Assembly: GCA_009694375.1 (NCBI GenBank)
Contig: SHVB01000008.1
Location: forward strand, 1-45,742
Origin: Acidimicrobiia bacterium
GTDB lineage: Bacteria; Actinomycetota; Acidimicrobiia; Acidimicrobiales; VFJN01
Reading direction: 5' to 3'
DNA length: 45,742 nucleotides
This document shows, piece after piece, positions 17,315-26,294 of the stretch. The notes under the pieces are model-generated. The model had not been told where the DNA came from and did not search any database. It saw only the letters and a program-made list of their open reading frames with translations. How positions within the stretch are numbered: position 1 is the stretch's first letter; every line of letters begins with the position of its first letter. Made by a program: the position numbers and the translations under genes.

Positions 17315-18426
17315 CCCTTTCTTTTGCGGTCACCGCTCGCGATGGTGCGGCGCGCACCGGGGTGATGCGTACTGCCCGGGGCGACGTGCAGACGCCGTGC
17401 TTCATGCCCGTGGGCACCCGGGGGGCGGTGCGGCACCTGTCCTCGGCCGATCTAGAGGACCTCGGAGCCCAGGTGGTGCTGGCCAACACCTACCACCTCA
17501 TGCTCAAACCGGGGGTCGAAGTGATCGCCCACCAAGGGGGATTGCACCGGTTCCAGGATTGGCCGGGACATCTCCTCACCGACTCAGGGGGCTTCCAGAT
17601 CTTCTCACTGGAGTCGGGCGGCAACGTGAAGGTGGACGACGATGGCGTGACGTTCCGGTCCACCTACGACGGCAGTTCTCATCGGCTTACCCCGGAGTCG
17701 GCGGTGACGATACAAACGTCGTTCGGCAGCGACATCCAGATGGTGCTCGACGTGTGTGCGCCGCTCCCGTCGTCCGAGGCGGTGCTGCGTCAGGCATTGG
17801 AGCGCACAACCCACTGGGCGACCCGGGCGCGGGGCGCCTTTCTGGCCCAGGGGCGGCCGGAACTCAGCCAGTTCGGCATCGTCCAGGGGGGCACGGACAT
17901 CAACCTGCGGGTGGAGAGTGCCGAGCGCACCGTGGCCATCAGCTTCGATGGGTACGCGGTGGGCGGGCTCTCGGTGGGGGAGTCACGCTCGGAGATGTTG
18001 CGCACCCTGACCGCGGTGCTCCCCACCCTCCCGGAGGACCAACCGCGTTATCTCATGGGCCTGGGCGATCCGATCGGTATCGTCGAGGCCGTCGCCCTGG
18101 GCATCGACCTGTTCGATTGTGTCCTGCCCACCCGCTTCGCCCGCCACGGCACGATTCTTTCGGGGGCGGGGCGTTACAACCTGAAGCGAGCCGAGAATGC
18201 GTCCGCCGACGCTCCCCTCGATGCCACCTGCGGTTGTCCGGTGTGCGCCCGGTGGTCCCGCAGTTATCTGCGTCATCTGCTGGTGGTGGATGAGCCCACG
18301 GCCCCTCGACTTCTCACGATCCACAACCTGTGGTGGACGATGCAGTTGGTGCAGGAGCTTCGGGCGGCCATCGCCACGGGCACCCTCGGGGCGGTCCGTT
18401 CGCGTATCTCGGCGGCTTATGGGTAA
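17311..18426 (+). CDS. tgt: Queuine/preQ1 tRNA-guanine transglycosylase
   Basis: A 371-residue TIM-barrel enzyme that swaps guanine 34 in GUN anticodons for preQ1. Asp91 (TDSGGFQ) and the nucleophile Asp269 (LFDCVLPTR) are present, as are the zinc ligands Cys307, Cys309, Cys312 (CGCPVC) and His338 (TIHNL). Length matches bacterial Tgt. It overlaps queA by 4 nt. In E. coli and many others yajC stands between tgt and secD; here only 59 nt separate tgt from secD and no yajC is seen. Confidence 0.96.
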   Translation: MTLSFAVTARDGAARTGVMRTARGDVQTPCFMPVGTRGAVRHLSSADLEDLGAQVVLANTYHLMLKPGVEVIAHQGGLHRFQDWPGHLLTDSGGFQIFSLESGGNVKVDDDGVTFRSTYDGSSHRLTPESAVTIQTSFGSDIQMVLDVCAPLPSSEAVLRQALERTTHWATRARGAFLAQGRPELSQFGIVQGGTDINLRVESAERTVAISFDGYAVGGLSVGESRSEMLRTLTAVLPTLPEDQPRYLMGLGDPIGIVEAVALGIDLFDCVLPTRFARHGTILSGAGRYNLKRAENASADAPLDATCGCPVCARWSRSYLRHLLVVDEPTAPRLLTIHNLWWTMQLVQELRAAIATGTLGAVRSRISAAYG

Positions 18427-18485
18427 TCTCAACCCTCGTCTCCTGGCCAGCCGTTCTTCTTTCTTGGACTGAGATCCCCACCATC

Positions 18486-20102
18486 ATGCGTCGTAACAAA
18501 CTCACCCCGCTCATCTTCATCGTGTTGGTTGCGGTGCTGGCCATCGGGGCCGTGTTCGCCACCGGAACCTCCCCCCAGTTGGGTCTCGACCTCCAAGGCG
18601 GGGTTTCGGTGGTGCTCCAACCCACCAAGGCCACCAGCGACGAAGCGCTGAATCAGACCATTGAGGTCATCCGCTCCCGGGTGGATGCCCTCGGGGTGGC
18701 GGAGCCCGACATCGTGCGCCAGGGCAACTCGGTGGTGGTGCAACTACCCGGGGTGAAGAACCAGCAACGGGCCATCGAACTGGTGGGCACGACCGCCGAA
18801 CTTCGGTTCCGACCGGTGATCGCCTCGATTCCCGGCAGCGTGGAGGACCTGCAGCGGGCCGCCAGCACCACCACCACCACCACCAACACCGCGACGACGG
18901 TGGCACCCATTACGGGTCAGTCCACCGGGCAACCGGCCGCGCCGTTCCAGGAGCCGGTGACCACCACCGGGGCGCCGGGGGGTACCAGCCCTGCGCCGGT
19001 GCCCGCGGGCGATCCGATCCCTGCGGGTCTCGGCGAGGAACTCCTCAGCGGGTTCGAGGTGACCGCCCCGGAAGATGACCTCGCCGATCAGCCCGTGGTG
19101 CTCGAAACCATCGAGGACGGCAAGGTCACCGAGACCTCCAAACTCGGTCCCACCGCCGCCAATGGCACCATCGTGGAGACGGCCAAGGCCGAACTGGGCC
19201 CGACTGGCGAGTGGTCGGTGAACCTGGTCATCAAGGGCGGCTCGGGGATCGAGCAGTTCAATGCCATCGCAGCGGAGTGCAACAGTAAGTCCGAGATCTG
19301 CCCCAGCGGTCGCCTAGCCATCGTGTTGGACTCCCAGGTGGTTTCGGCCCCCAACATCGAGCAGCCCTCGTTCGAGCGCGACCAGATTCAGATCAGCGGG
19401 TCCTTCAACGAGCGCGAAGCCAAGGATCTCGCCCTCGTGCTGCGCTACGGGTCCCTGCCTGTCGTCCTGGAGACCCAAACGGTCCAGACGGTGTCGCCCA
19501 CCCTCGGCAGCGAGTCGCTGAAATCGGGGTTGTTGGCGGGTCTGCTGGGTCTGTCGCTCGTGGTGATCTACATGATCTTCTATTACCGGGCCCTCGGGGT
19601 GGTTGTGCTGCTCGGGCTCATGATCTGGGCGGCCCTCAACTACGCCATCATCTCTTGGCTGGGGGCCACTCGGGGCCTGGCGCTGAGCCTGGCGGGGGTA
19701 ACGGGCCTCGTGGTCTCGGTGGGAGTGACGGTGGATAGTTATGTGGTGTTCTTCGAACGATTGAAAGACGACGTTCGGATGGGTCGGTCCTTGCGCACCT
19801 CCACGGAACGCAGTTGGAAGCGAGCGTTCCGCACCATCATCGCCGCCAACGTGGCCAGCCTCATTGGTGCGGTGCTCCTGTATCTGTTGACGGTCGGCCC
19901 GGTGCGGGGTTTCGCCTTCTTCCTCGCTATGGCGACGTTTCTTGATCTGGTGGTGGCCTACTTCTTCATTCGCCCAATGGTGGCCTGGATGGGGCGCACC
20001 GCCTTCTTCTGCGGCGACTCGTGGTGGGGCCTGCCCAGTGGTCTGGGGATCTCGGCCGCCCGGGGCGCCACCCCTGTTCCGGCCCGGAGAGGTATGGCAT
20101 GA
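18486..20102 (+). CDS. secD: Protein translocase subunit SecD
   Basis: A 538-residue RND-family membrane protein that with SecF uses the proton gradient to help pull exported proteins through SecYEG. A first membrane helix (about 8-27) precedes the LGLDLQGG motif (32-39) and the periplasmic domain. That domain is interrupted at about residues 126-180 by a Thr-then-Pro/Gly-rich low-complexity linker. Five C-terminal helices carry the conserved VTVDSYVVFFERLKDD. The start is the ATG at 18486; the open frame upstream belongs to tgt in another frame. TAATCT at 18424-18429, overlapping the tgt stop, is a possible -10 with a leader of about 50 nt. SecF overlaps by 4 nt. Confidence 0.95.
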   Translation: MRRNKLTPLIFIVLVAVLAIGAVFATGTSPQLGLDLQGGVSVVLQPTKATSDEALNQTIEVIRSRVDALGVAEPDIVRQGNSVVVQLPGVKNQQRAIELVGTTAELRFRPVIASIPGSVEDLQRAASTTTTTTNTATTVAPITGQSTGQPAAPFQEPVTTTGAPGGTSPAPVPAGDPIPAGLGEELLSGFEVTAPEDDLADQPVVLETIEDGKVTETSKLGPTAANGTIVETAKAELGPTGEWSVNLVIKGGSGIEQFNAIAAECNSKSEICPSGRLAIVLDSQVVSAPNIEQPSFERDQIQISGSFNEREAKDLALVLRYGSLPVVLETQTVQTVSPTLGSESLKSGLLAGLLGLSLVVIYMIFYYRALGVVVLLGLMIWAALNYAIISWLGATRGLALSLAGVTGLVVSVGVTVDSYVVFFERLKDDVRMGRSLRTSTERSWKRAFRTIIAANVASLIGAVLLYLLTVGPVRGFAFFLAMATFLDLVVAYFFIRPMVAWMGRTAFFCGDSWWGLPSGLGISAARGATPVPARRGMA

Positions 20103-21232
20103 CCGAACCCAACGTGCGTCGATCCCTCTGGGGGCGTCTCTACCACGGTGAGACCGACTACGACTTCGTGGGGAAGCTCAACCGCTGGTTGCTCATTTCG
20201 GGCGTCATCATTGTGATCGGTTTCGTATCGCTGTCGGTGCGCGGTCTCAACCTGGGCATCGACTTCGAGGGCGGTGTGGTGTGGGAGGTGCCCCAGGGCG
20301 ATCTGTCCGTGGCCGATGCCGAGGCGGCAGTAACCGACCTAGGGGTGGAGGGCGTTTCTGTGCAGACCCTCACCTCCGAGGGTGCGACGAAGCTGCGCGT
20401 GGAGTCGGAGGCGCTGCCGCTCGAGGACGCCAATGAGGTCACCGCCACGTTGGCCGAACTCACCGGGAGTTCTCCCGACGACGTGAGCTTCACCTCGGTC
20501 GGGCCGTCGTGGGGCCGTGAGATCAGCAGCAAAGCCCTGCGGGCCCTGGTGTTCTTCCTGATCGCGCTCACGCTGTACATCACGTTCCGCTTCGAGTTGA
20601 AGATGGCTATCCCCACGATTGCGGCCTTGCTTCACGACATCTTGATCACCATCAGCGTGTATTCCCTGACCGGCTTCGAGGTGACCCCAGCCACCGTTGT
20701 GGCGCTGCTCACCATCCTGGGTTTCTCGATCTACGACGGCATTGTGGTGTTCGACAAGGTGGATGAGAACACTCCCCTGGTGGGGGTGAGTCACGGCCTC
20801 ACCTACAGCGGCATGGTGAATCTGTCGCTGAATCAAGTGCTGATGCGGTCACTGAATACGTCGATCACGGCGCTGCTGCCGGTGGCCTCCCTACTGGTCC
20901 TGGGGGGGTTCATCCTTGGCGCTAGCACCCTGGAGGAGTTCGCCTTGGCCCTGCTCGTCGGGCTCTTTGCGGGGGCGTACTCCTCGATCTTTATCGCCTC
21001 GCCGCTCTTAGCGGTGCTGAAGGAGCGTGAGGGTCGCTACCGCGACGTCCGCGAACGAATCGCCAGTCGGGCGCAGGCGCCGGCGCCGGCCCTGTCCGCC
21101 CCGCCTGCCGCGGTGGTGGAGGGTGAGGCGGGCGAGGCGATCGACGTGGCGGCAACCCCTGCGACCACGGTGTTGGGTGGTGGCTCGCTGCCGCGACCGC
21201 GCAAGAAGACCAAGAAGACCAAGAAGAGCTAG
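20099..21232 (+). CDS. secF: Protein translocase subunit SecF
   Basis: A 377-residue partner of SecD. One N-terminal helix (about 35-53) is followed by LGIDFEGGVVWEV, a periplasmic domain, and five helices bearing FSIYDGIVVFDKVDENT, the SecF counterpart of the family's proton-path motif. After the last helix comes an Ala/Pro-rich cytoplasmic tail of about 60 residues ending in a lysine-rich run (KKTKKTKKS), the kind of basic tail that could touch ribosomes or membranes. The ATG overlaps the secD stop and is preceded by GGAGAGG. The open frame upstream is secD in another frame. Confidence 0.95.
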   Translation: MTEPNVRRSLWGRLYHGETDYDFVGKLNRWLLISGVIIVIGFVSLSVRGLNLGIDFEGGVVWEVPQGDLSVADAEAAVTDLGVEGVSVQTLTSEGATKLRVESEALPLEDANEVTATLAELTGSSPDDVSFTSVGPSWGREISSKALRALVFFLIALTLYITFRFELKMAIPTIAALLHDILITISVYSLTGFEVTPATVVALLTILGFSIYDGIVVFDKVDENTPLVGVSHGLTYSGMVNLSLNQVLMRSLNTSITALLPVASLLVLGGFILGASTLEEFALALLVGLFAGAYSSIFIASPLLAVLKEREGRYRDVRERIASRAQAPAPALSAPPAAVVEGEAGEAIDVAATPATTVLGGGSLPRPRKKTKKTKKS

Positions 21233-21243
21233 GCCCAGGTCGG

Positions 21244-21249
21244 TAGCCT
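21244..21249 (+). promoter_or_regulatory. -10 box of a leaderless transcript (apt)
   Basis: TAGCCT lies 6 nt before the second of two tandem ATGs (21253 and 21256). The spacing favours 21256 as the true start and suggests apt-rel is separately transcribed. Confidence 0.45.
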
Positions 21250-21255
21250 GAGATG

Positions 21256-21786
21256 ATGGCCGCCGATTCGTCCTGGCTTCGCCAGCATTTGCGAGACGTG
21301 CCGGACTTTCCGCGGCCGGGGGTGTTGTTCAAGGACATCACACCGCTGCTGAGCCACGTGGAGGCGTTCCGCTACGCCGTGAATGCCCTGGCTGAGCAGT
21401 GGGACGATGTGGAGTTCGATTTAGTGGCCGGGGTAGAGGCCCGAGGGTTTCTCTTCGCGGCCCCGCTGGCGTATCGAGTCGGCCGGGGGCTCATCCCAGT
21501 GCGCAAAGCGGGGAAGTTGCCCCGGGAGACGCTGGAGCGCATGTACAACCTCGAGTACGGAGCAGACCGCCTGGCGGTCCATCAGGATGCGGCGGGCGTG
21601 GGCGAGCGAGTGCTGCTGGTCGACGACGTGCTCGCCAGCGGGGGAACGGCAGCGGCGGCGTGCGCCCTGTTGGAGGATTTGGGGGCCACGGTGGTCGGGG
21701 TGGGGGTGGTCGTCGAGTTGGGATTTCTCAACGGTCGGGCGACACTGGATGAGCGCGACGTGCGATCACTACTCATCGAGGGGTAG
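21256..21786 (+). CDS. apt: Adenine phosphoribosyltransferase
   Basis: A 176-residue purine-salvage enzyme that joins adenine and PRPP to form AMP. The N-terminal family motif DFPRPGVLFKDITPLL is at residues 17-32, and the PRPP-binding motif VLLVDDVLASGGT is at 119-131. Length is normal. Two ATGs stand in tandem; the second, at 21256, is chosen because of the -10 spacing, and the first would only add one Met. Rel follows after 11 nt, the same apt-rel pairing seen in many actinobacteria and Firmicutes, linking purine salvage to (p)ppGpp control. Confidence 0.95.
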   Translation: MAADSSWLRQHLRDVPDFPRPGVLFKDITPLLSHVEAFRYAVNALAEQWDDVEFDLVAGVEARGFLFAAPLAYRVGRGLIPVRKAGKLPRETLERMYNLEYGADRLAVHQDAAGVGERVLLVDDVLASGGTAAAACALLEDLGATVVGVGVVVELGFLNGRATLDERDVRSLLIEG

Positions 21787-21797
21787 AGGAGCAACCT

Positions 21798-24038
21798 ATG
21801 CCTACGGCCGACCGAGTGTTGCCCTGGAGGAGAAACGAGCGCCCGCCGACCGATGAGGTCGCCCCGTTGCTGGCCGTCTACCAGGCGCGGCATCCGAAGG
21901 CGCCGACGGGCCTGATTGCCCGGGCCTACCTGACGGCGACCGATGCGCATCGGGGGCAGTACCGCCGCTCGGGCGAGTCGTATATTCATCATCCCCTGGC
22001 GGTGGCGCGCATCGTGGCGGATCTTGGGCTGGATGACGTGACGGTGGCGGCGGCGCTGCTCCACGATGCGGTGGAAGACACGGGCACCACGCTGGAAGAT
22101 GTTGAGGCCAACTTCGGGGCGGACGTTGCCGAGATCGTGGATGGTGTGACGAAGTTGGATCGGATCAAGTTCGATACGAAGGAGGCCCAGCAGGCCGCCT
22201 CCATGCGCAAGATGCTGGTGGCGATGGCCAAGGACCTTCGGGTGCTGATCATCAAACTGGCCGACCGTCTCCACAACATGCGCACGATCGCCGCCATGCC
22301 GGAGTGGAAGCAGGAGCGCACCGCCCGGGAGACCCTCGATATCTATGCGCCCTTGGCGCACCGGCTCGGTATGCAGGAAGTGCGTCAGGAACTCGAAGAC
22401 CTGTCGTTCGCCGCCATGCACCCAAAACGGTACGCCGAGATCGACCACATGGTGTCTACCCGTAGCCCCGAGCGCGATGTGTACCTCGCGCAGGTACTGG
22501 AGCAGGTGCGGGAGCGCTTGGCCGAGTTGCGGATCAATGCAGAGGTGACCGGCCGACCGAAACATCTGTATTCGATCTACGAGAAGATGGTGGTCAAGGG
22601 CAAGGAGTTCGACGACATCTTTGATCTGGTGGGCATCCGCGTAATCGTGGACTCCGTAAAGGACTGCTACGCCGCCCTCGGTTCGATTCACGCCACCTGG
22701 AAACCGGTGCAGGGACGCTTCAAGGACTATGTGGCGATGCCCAAGTTCAACCTCTACCAGTCGCTCCACACCACGGTGGTGGGGCCGCAGGGCAAGCCTC
22801 TCGAAGTGCAGATTCGTACCTATGAGATGCACGCCAGAGCTGAGCAGGGGGTAGCGGCGCATTGGCAGTACAAGGACGCCGGCGGATCGGCCAACGCGGT
22901 GGCTGACGTGGCCTGGTTGAACCGGATCGTGGACTGGCAGTCCGAGACCGAGGACCCGGCCGAGTTCATGTCCAATCTGAAGATCGACCTCGACCAGGAC
23001 GAGGTGTTCGTGTTCACACCGAAGGGCGAGGTGGTGACCCTGCCGGCGGGGTCCACGCCGATCGACTTCGCCTATGCCATTCATACCCAGGTTGGGCACG
23101 CCTGTATCGGGGCCCGCGTCAATGGACGGTTGGTGGCGCTGGACTCGAAGTTGTCCTCTGGGGATGCCATGGAGATCTTCACGTCGAAAGTGGAGGGCGC
23201 TGGTCCATCACTGGACTGGCTCCGGATCGTGGCCACGCCGCGGGCCGCCTCGAAGATTCGCCAGTGGTTCTCCCGCGAGCGTCGCGAGGATGCCGTGGAG
23301 AACGGTCGCGAAGAGTTGGTGAGGGCTTTACGTCGAGAAGGTCTCCCGGTTCAGAAACTCCAGCAGGGAACCTTCCTCCACGAGACCGCTACCGAGTTGA
23401 ACTACCTCGATCTGGATGCCCTCTACGCCGCGGTAGGGGAGAGCCACGTTTCCAGTATGGCCATCGCCGCCCGGATAGCCCGGAAACTTCGTGAGGTTGA
23501 TCCAAGTAATGAGGAGGATCAGGTCCTCCCCAGCACGGCCCGTCAACCCCGGCGCCCCGGTGCGGCCAAGCGGCCACCCGCCGGGGTGCATGTGGAGGGT
23601 CTCGACGACCTCATGGTGCGACTGTCGCGCTGTTGCACTCCGGTGCCCGGCGACGAGATTTTGGGCTTTGTGACCCGCGGGCGGGGTGTGTCGGTGCACC
23701 GGGCCGACTGTGCCAACGCGGCGTCCCTCGCCGCCGGGCAAAAGGACCGCCTCATCGACGTGGACTGGGACGAGTCTCACGACGGCACGTTCGTGGCGAC
23801 TATTGAGATCAAGGCTTTCGATCGAGGTCGACTGTTGCGAGACGTGGCGGCGTCGATGAGTGACCACCATGTGAATATCCTGAGCGCCACCACCCACACC
23901 GGACCCGATCGGGTGTCCAAGATGCGATTTGAGTTCGAACTAGCCGACCCTGGCCACCTCGATTCGTTGCTGGGTGCTCTCAAGGGCATCGACAGCGTCT
24001 ACGAGGCCTACCGGGTGGTGCCCGGCCAGGGCGGCTGA
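21798..24038 (+). CDS. rel: Bifunctional (p)ppGpp synthetase/hydrolase Rel
   Basis: A 746-residue long RSH protein controlling the stringent response. Domains in order: an HD hydrolase (about 45-200, with HHPLAVARI and LLHDAVEDT holding the metal ligands), a synthetase (about 240-370, with GRPKHLYSIYEKM and LEVQIRTYEMHARAE), a TGS domain (about 390-460, VFVFTPKGEVVTLPAGST), a helical and zinc-finger-like region with a CC motif (LSRCCTPVPGDEI), and a C-terminal ACT domain (about 660-735). Both catalytic halves look intact. The ATG has AGGAG at 21786-21790. The last 12 codons and the stop's first base are copied at 26295-26330, which suggests insertion at this gene's 3' end. Confidence 0.96.
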   Translation: MPTADRVLPWRRNERPPTDEVAPLLAVYQARHPKAPTGLIARAYLTATDAHRGQYRRSGESYIHHPLAVARIVADLGLDDVTVAAALLHDAVEDTGTTLEDVEANFGADVAEIVDGVTKLDRIKFDTKEAQQAASMRKMLVAMAKDLRVLIIKLADRLHNMRTIAAMPEWKQERTARETLDIYAPLAHRLGMQEVRQELEDLSFAAMHPKRYAEIDHMVSTRSPERDVYLAQVLEQVRERLAELRINAEVTGRPKHLYSIYEKMVVKGKEFDDIFDLVGIRVIVDSVKDCYAALGSIHATWKPVQGRFKDYVAMPKFNLYQSLHTTVVGPQGKPLEVQIRTYEMHARAEQGVAAHWQYKDAGGSANAVADVAWLNRIVDWQSETEDPAEFMSNLKIDLDQDEVFVFTPKGEVVTLPAGSTPIDFAYAIHTQVGHACIGARVNGRLVALDSKLSSGDAMEIFTSKVEGAGPSLDWLRIVATPRAASKIRQWFSRERREDAVENGREELVRALRREGLPVQKLQQGTFLHETATELNYLDLDALYAAVGESHVSSMAIAARIARKLREVDPSNEEDQVLPSTARQPRRPGAAKRPPAGVHVEGLDDLMVRLSRCCTPVPGDEILGFVTRGRGVSVHRADCANAASLAAGQKDRLIDVDWDESHDGTFVATIEIKAFDRGRLLRDVAASMSDHHVNILSATTHTGPDRVSKMRFEFELADPGHLDSLLGALKGIDSVYEAYRVVPGQGG
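24001..24036. repeat. Direct repeat, copy A (3' end of rel)
   Basis: These 36 nt match copy B at 26295-26330 at 32 positions; the last 21 nt (24016-24036) are identical. The copy covers the final codons of rel, ending VVPGQGG. Confidence 0.75.
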
Positions 24039-24143
24039 TAGTTGGGGGCCGGGTAGGTGCTCCTCGGATGCGTAGGCACCAAATCGTGGTGACCTTGTCA
24101 TGGTAGTGATGCCCTGGGGTTTCGGGGGAGGTGTCGAGACCGT

Positions 24144-24186
24144 CCGGTCAAGGACCGGCAACTGAGACAGGGCCGTACTTGACCGG
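24144..24186. repeat. Inverted repeat in the rel / asparagine-synthase-like gap
   Basis: CCGGTCAAG at 24144-24152 and CTTGACCGG at 24178-24186 are perfect inverted 9-mers, and GACCGG at 24153-24158 gives a second, tighter hairpin with the first arm. There is no T tract, so it is not a typical terminator. The rest of the 210-nt gap 24039-24248 holds nothing I recognise. Confidence 0.5.
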
Positions 24187-24248
24187 CGGCAAGGCCTACA
24201 CGTTCCCTGCGGCCGCCGCGTAGTGCACAAGCGGCAGATCCGTAGACG

Positions 24249-26036
24249 TCAGCCGAGCCAGACCGCAATAGATGCGGCCCCGAACAGTTCGTGTCGTTGA
24301 GGGTTGGTCAGCGATGCGTACCTGTCGAGCGCCAGCAGCGCGGCCTTGCGATCGAGCAATTCCCACGCACGGTTCGGCGCGTCCGCCAGCACGTCTGCCA
24401 AGAACTCGATCCGGTCCTTCGCACCGTGCGAGTAGAGGGTTGCGATCAAGTTCGTCGGCTTGAGAGTGGGGACTGGCGCTCCGTTTCCTGCAGGAGAGCC
24501 CGTGCTCGGGTCGGACGCAGCCGCCGCCTCGAGATGGGCGCTGGCGCGTGTATCCCATCCGGCGTCGGTGAATCGGTGCCGCACGAGCCGTTCTGATGCC
24601 ATCCGCATCACCTCCGCGAAGAGAAGCTCCGAATGGCGGTCTCGACCGTCCAGAGCCATGGCGGCGCGCATGGCCGTGCGAGAGTAGAGGGGCAGCACAT
24701 CGGGATCGCCACTGAGCTCCTCCCGCGCCCCACCCCGAACGAACCGCATCCGCGAGCCCGCATACAGCATGTGCAATCGGTCGAGCGGATCTGCCGCGGG
24801 GCTCGGTTCGTTCGCCAACTTGTCGAGGAAGCGCGCGTGCAGGTCGTCGGCCAAGTCCCCACGCAACAGGCCGAGCCGACCGAATTGCGATCGAGGAAAC
24901 TGATCGGCGAGTCGGTCGTTCGTCCAATTCGCCTCCGGCACCTCTTTATACCTGCGGAGCAGTTCGCCGCACAGGCCGGTGAGCCGCAGATCCGGGGACT
25001 GCGGGTGTCGGCCGAACTCCCTGCCGTTGACCATGCATCCGGTGCGCTCCACGAAGCGTCTGAAGCGACTGGCGAAGGGTTCGGAGGTACCCAGCCCGAG
25101 GAACCTGACCTCGTGCTCGAGCGAGAAGTGATGACAGAGCTCCGAGGCGATCTGCACGTCAGCAAGATCGGGTGGGCCGATGGTCTCGTACGTGAACTCC
25201 CTCGCCAACCCAGCCCGCAGCGCGACCGCGAGCACGAGCCGTGAGTCCTTGCCGCCGGTGAGTCGGATGATGTGCCGTTCGGCCGGGTATGACAGCGCGG
25301 CCCGGAGCGACTCGGCGACATCCTCGTACAGGATCTCGCCGAGCTCGCCAACGGTGCATGACCGCAGCTCGTCGTGGGGGTCGACGACCATTGGGTTGGT
25401 CTGTGCCCATGTCGGTGTCGCCTTGTGCACCAGGAGGGGCGCTCCCGGCGGTGCCACGTGTACCCCCTGATAACCGGTGTCATCACCCACCCGGAACCCG
25501 GTGAAGGCGAGCCAACATGCGCTGATGTCGTCTCGGGGCGGCTCGCCGCGAAAGCGGGCCAGCCCCTCGGCCACCAGCGCTGCTCGCGACGAGACAACCG
25601 TGACGTCTTCATCTTCGCCCCAGTAGAGGAGGCGCATGCCCATCACATCGGTAATCAGCCAGCCATCTCCGGCGGCACTCAGATAGCTGGCGATGAACAG
25701 GCCGCGGAGTTGGTCGTGCAGGTCGTCCAACGAGCGTGAGGGCGCGGCTCCGACGAGGTGCCGGGCCCACCGGGTTGGCGATTCCCAGTCCTCGCCGCGC
25801 CAGCGAAGACTACCGGCCACGAACCCGACGGCGCCGTCCTGCTCGTGCCAGGCGCCCGAGCCCCAGTCATCCTCGTTGTGCCAGCAGGCGAGCTGCACTG
25901 CACCGGTGCCGTCCGACCAGTCGAGGCGATGCCGAGGCGTGAAGCCGAGCTCCGCGGCGCTCGGCGAACACCCCCGCCAACTCGGCGCGGGCGTACCACG
26001 CCGGTTGCTGAACGCAACAGCAATAGCGGCGTCCAC
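24249..26036 (-). CDS. Asparagine-synthase-like protein lacking glutaminase cysteine
   Basis: A 595-residue protein of the asparagine synthetase B class. The C-terminal half carries the ATP-pyrophosphatase loop LTGGKDSR (residues 259-266), which activates a carboxylate as an acyl-adenylate. The N-terminal half keeps the outline of the Ntn glutaminase fold (LRGLFIASYL, then WLITDVMGMRLLYW) but no Cys follows the start Met, so it should not hydrolyse glutamine. Non-canonical relatives make amide bonds in beta-lactams and lasso peptides or occur in surface-glycan clusters. The product here is unknown. The GTG at 26036 is preferred over GTG 26063 because TAGGAT lies 7 nt before it. The gene lies alone between two copies of the rel 3' end. 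Confidence 0.72.
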   Translation of the reverse strand: MDAAIAVAFSNRRGTPAPSWRGCSPSAAELGFTPRHRLDWSDGTGAVQLACWHNEDDWGSGAWHEQDGAVGFVAGSLRWRGEDWESPTRWARHLVGAAPSRSLDDLHDQLRGLFIASYLSAAGDGWLITDVMGMRLLYWGEDEDVTVVSSRAALVAEGLARFRGEPPRDDISACWLAFTGFRVGDDTGYQGVHVAPPGAPLLVHKATPTWAQTNPMVVDPHDELRSCTVGELGEILYEDVAESLRAALSYPAERHIIRLTGGKDSRLVLAVALRAGLAREFTYETIGPPDLADVQIASELCHHFSLEHEVRFLGLGTSEPFASRFRRFVERTGCMVNGREFGRHPQSPDLRLTGLCGELLRRYKEVPEANWTNDRLADQFPRSQFGRLGLLRGDLADDLHARFLDKLANEPSPAADPLDRLHMLYAGSRMRFVRGGAREELSGDPDVLPLYSRTAMRAAMALDGRDRHSELLFAEVMRMASERLVRHRFTDAGWDTRASAHLEAAAASDPSTGSPAGNGAPVPTLKPTNLIATLYSHGAKDRIEFLADVLADAPNRAWELLDRKAALLALDRYASLTNPQRHELFGAASIAVWLG

Positions 26037-26043
26037 GTGTGCG

Positions 26044-26049
26044 ATCCTA
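26044..26049 (-). promoter_or_regulatory. -10 box of a leaderless transcript (asparagine-synthase-like gene)
   Basis: TAGGAT on the minus strand is 7 nt before the GTG at 26036. It is the main reason for preferring that start. Confidence 0.45.
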
Positions 26050-26294
26050 CTCCGACCCGTCACGAAACTCCGGGGCGCTTCACGTCGGGACGCGCTCCGC
26101 CACGTGAGAAGCCGATATGGCCGGCGAGTTCGTCGCTAGATGTGCTGACCACAGTGAGTTCGGGACACAGTCCTATCGAGGTCACCAGGCGGGTCAAGCT
26201 TGGGGACGTCTCGATCGACCCGATAGATGCCAGTCTTGCGCTCACGGGCCGACACGGTTATTGGTAGGTGAGCACACCTCACGTTGCCAGGTAG

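Noticed and set aside
24144-24186. Inverted repeat after rel as a terminator or transposon end
   Set aside because: There is no T tract, and no matching end or target duplication was found, so it is listed only as a repeat.
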